A stretch of 14,596 bases of DNA from the NCBI GenBank assembly GCA_002349565.1, contig DEDN01000016.1:86434-101029 (forward strand), given 5' to 3'. The notes beneath the pieces are model-generated. The model did no database searches. It was given only the letters and a program-made list of their open reading frames with translations, and was not told the origin of the DNA. This stretch comes from Alphaproteobacteria bacterium UBA2903 (lineage in GTDB: Bacteria; Pseudomonadota; Alphaproteobacteria; CAAGCB01; CAG-977). This document shows positions 13,336-14,596 of this stretch, piece after piece; positions within the stretch are counted from its first letter, which is position 1, and the number at the start of each line of letters is the position of its first letter. The position numbers were made by a program, and so were the translations under genes.

Positions 13336-14330
13336 TTTTCGGGGATGTCGACGGGTTCCATCGCTTGGATGAAATTAAGCGGCGGATAAATTTCCAGCTG
13401 CCGCGCCGCGGTCATGTTGACGACAAAAACTCCCCGATTCGGCGTTTCTATCGGAATATCGTAAGCGGGAACGCCGTCTTGCAGGATTCGGACGGCTTTC
13501 TGCCCCGCCAAAAGCCCCACCGTGTAATATCTGTGGACATACGCAAACAATGCCTGCCCGTGCGCGACAGCCCCTTCCGATGCCGAAAAAACGGGAATGC
13601 CCGCTTCAAAAGCCGATCGGGTCAGCGCATCCCTGTGCGCGTTCATAAAAGCGTCGGGCGGCAAATAGATCAGTCCCGCCTTTTGTTCCGCCAATTCTGC
13701 GACCAGCGCGGGAATTTTTGACGCGTCGGGACGTTTGTTTTTATCCATGGGCAGCTTGCGTTCAATCACGTCGAAATTCATCAAAGAGGCGTATTCTTTG
13801 ACCTGTCTGACGGCAGATTCGGCGTTGGCTTCCATCGGATCGAAAATGATGCCCATGCGGTCGAACAAATAAAACTGCCGCGCCGCCTGCAATTGTTCGG
13901 AAACGGATGCCAAATGCGAAACACCCGTTATGTTGCGCCCCTGCGCCGACAAAGCGGGAACCAGTCCGCTTTCGACGGGATGCGACACGACCATGAACAC
14001 CGTCGGAACGGATGTCACATAATCGGAGGAAAAAGCGTCCTTTTGCGTTCCGACCAGCTTCAAAGTCAGCAAGGTCCCCCATGTCGCCAGCAAATCGGGC
14101 TTGGACTGTTTGATTTCGTCGACAAGGGCGGGAATCTTGTCCGAATCTTTGCCGACATCGCGAACGGTCAGTTCGACGGGAATATTTTGCGCGTTCAAAG
14201 CGTCCAAAAAACCTTGACACGCGTCTTCGCAGCCGTCCCACAACGCCATAAACACATGCTTCGGCGCGGCGCTTTCCGCGGGAAACGCAAAAACCGTCCC
14301 CAAAAACAGCAGGCTAAAAAATTTTTTCAC
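13329..14330 (-). CDS. ABC_sub_bind (PF04392) periplasmic substrate-binding protein
   Basis: A 333-residue exported protein: signal peptide MKKFFSLLFLGTVFAFPAESAA, then a mature two-lobed binding protein. Family marks are WDGCEDACQGF (31-41, two close cysteines), PDLLATWGTLLTL, a V-P-T-V-F-M-V-V segment, SAQGRNITGVSHL, GLIYLPPDAFMNAHRD, GIPVFSASEGAV, and the late YYTVGLLAGQKAVRIL and P-x-Y-D-I-P-I-E. Characterised relatives such as TrpX bind aromatic or other small ligands for uptake; the ligand here is unknown. No permease or ATPase gene follows in the window. The upstream gene on the same strand encodes a sensing-domain-like product, so a ligand-sensing role is as likely as transport. The start is taken as GTG 14330, with GAAAGG 7 bases upstream; an ATG at 14345 would add 5 residues but lacks a good site. 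It overlaps the upstream gene by 17 bases. Confidence 0.86.
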   Translation of the reverse strand: MKKFFSLLFLGTVFAFPAESAAPKHVFMALWDGCEDACQGFLDALNAQNIPVELTVRDVGKDSDKIPALVDEIKQSKPDLLATWGTLLTLKLVGTQKDAFSSDYVTSVPTVFMVVSHPVESGLVPALSAQGRNITGVSHLASVSEQLQAARQFYLFDRMGIIFDPMEANAESAVRQVKEYASLMNFDVIERKLPMDKNKRPDASKIPALVAELAEQKAGLIYLPPDAFMNAHRDALTRSAFEAGIPVFSASEGAVAHGQALFAYVHRYYTVGLLAGQKAVRILQDGVPAYDIPIETPNRGVFVVNMTAARQLEIYPPLNFIQAMEPVDIPENQ

Positions 14331-14595
14331 GAACAAACCTTTCATTGACGCCGATCTGCACCCATCCGACGGCGGCGGAATTGACGGCTACGGGTTCGGC
14401 GGCATTGAAGTATCCCTCTTTCAGCACAACGGCGCCCGTGCGCGCGGATGTTTCAAACGCTTGCAGCGTATCGCCGTTTTCAAACAAAACGCGTCCCGAT
14501 TTGTCCGTCAGCAAAACGAACAGAATTTCCGGATTTTGTTTGCGCACCTGTGCCAAAAAAGTATCCGTTCCCGCCAGTTTTTCAAACGGAATCCC
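14314..14595 (-). CDS. C-terminal end of a gene with a Cache-like sensing domain (cut by window edge)
   Basis: Only the last 93 residues are in the window and the frame is open to its edge. The visible part reads PEILFVLLTDKSGRVLFENG, then EGYFNAAEPVAV, then VGWVQIGVNERFVREKIF and stop. The V-L-L-T-D-x-x-G-x-V-L-F core, with a closing G-W-V-Q-I-G-V-x-x-x-F-V-R strand and helix, resembles the membrane-proximal end of extracytoplasmic Cache/PDC domains in bacterial sensors. In such sensors a membrane helix and signalling domain normally follow; here the protein ends at once, so any transmembrane or output part must be N-terminal and outside the window. It overlaps the start of the PF04392 binding-protein gene, implying they act together. 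Domain identity is inferred from pattern only. Confidence 0.6.
   Translation of the reverse strand, partial: GIPFEKLAGTDTFLAQVRKQNPEILFVLLTDKSGRVLFENGDTLQAFETSARTGAVVLKEGYFNAAEPVAVNSAAVGWVQIGVNERFVREKIF
14338..14343 (-). promoter_or_regulatory. Ribosome binding site for the substrate-binding protein (GTG start)
   Basis: GAAAGG on the minus strand, 7 bases before GTG 14330, lies inside the 3' end of the upstream gene. This favours the GTG over the ATG at 14345, and fits translational coupling. Confidence 0.55.
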
Positions 14596-14596
14596 G

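Noticed and set aside
14314..14345. Programmed frameshift joining the Cache-like domain to the binding protein
   Set aside because: The bases do not form a canonical X-XXY-YYZ slip site in the upstream frame, the fusion would put the binding protein on the wrong side of the membrane, and a GTG with its own ribosome binding site explains the second gene.
1..14596. tRNA, rRNA, CRISPR array, insertion sequence, phage or attachment site
   Set aside because: No cloverleaf-like segment, spaced direct repeats, transposase or integrase motifs were found on either strand by eye.

Overview
The window suggests a chromosomal segment of a moderately GC-rich alphaproteobacterium. The evidence is the GlnE adenylyltransferase block with its SREMT..SDLD signature, a DUF3971/AsmA-like protein, an ABC_sub_bind (PF04392) protein of the type common in Rhodospirillales-like genomes, and a CTTGAC-N17-C-T promoter candidate. 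An uncultured host- or gut-associated lineage is possible, but this cannot be settled from the sequence. There is no sign of mobile DNA, CRISPR, tRNA or rRNA. Coding density is very high. The longest gap without a gene is the 178-base divergent region at 868-1045.

Positions 1-6959 hold a nucleoside salvage and catabolism block. On the minus strand are upp and, 15 bases downstream, the start of an asmA-family gene cut by the window edge. Divergently on the plus strand runs cdd - punA - deoC - deoA1 - deoB - [terminator] - deoA2, with gaps of 28, 2, 3, 11 and 56 bases. Together these genes deaminate (deoxy)cytidine, phosphorolyse purine and pyrimidine nucleosides, isomerise (deoxy)ribose-1-phosphate to the 5-phosphate, split deoxyribose-5-phosphate into glyceraldehyde-3-phosphate and acetaldehyde, and return uracil to UMP. 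No regulator or nucleoside transporter gene is present in the window.

The most unusual feature is the pair of thymidine-phosphorylase paralogues flanking deoB. They align without gaps over the first ~200 residues, yet each has lost different active-site motifs. DeoA1 keeps the KHSTGG phosphate motif but lost the D-x-T-A-T-x-D-S segment and the V-K-V-G-x-G-A-F loop. DeoA2 keeps those two but lost K-H-S-T. A perfect 9-bp hairpin terminator separates deoA2 from the rest of the operon.

Positions 6944-9661 (minus) encode the bifunctional glutamine synthetase adenylyltransferase/adenylyl-removing enzyme GlnE, whose 3' end overlaps deoA2 convergently. Divergent from glnE, 9722-12850 (plus) encodes a large DUF3971/AsmA-like envelope protein, followed by a small secreted protein of unknown function (12919-13335). 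The right end (minus) carries an ABC_sub_bind periplasmic binding protein preceded by the C-terminal end of a gene whose product looks like an extracytoplasmic Cache-type sensing domain. The two genes overlap and are probably translationally coupled.
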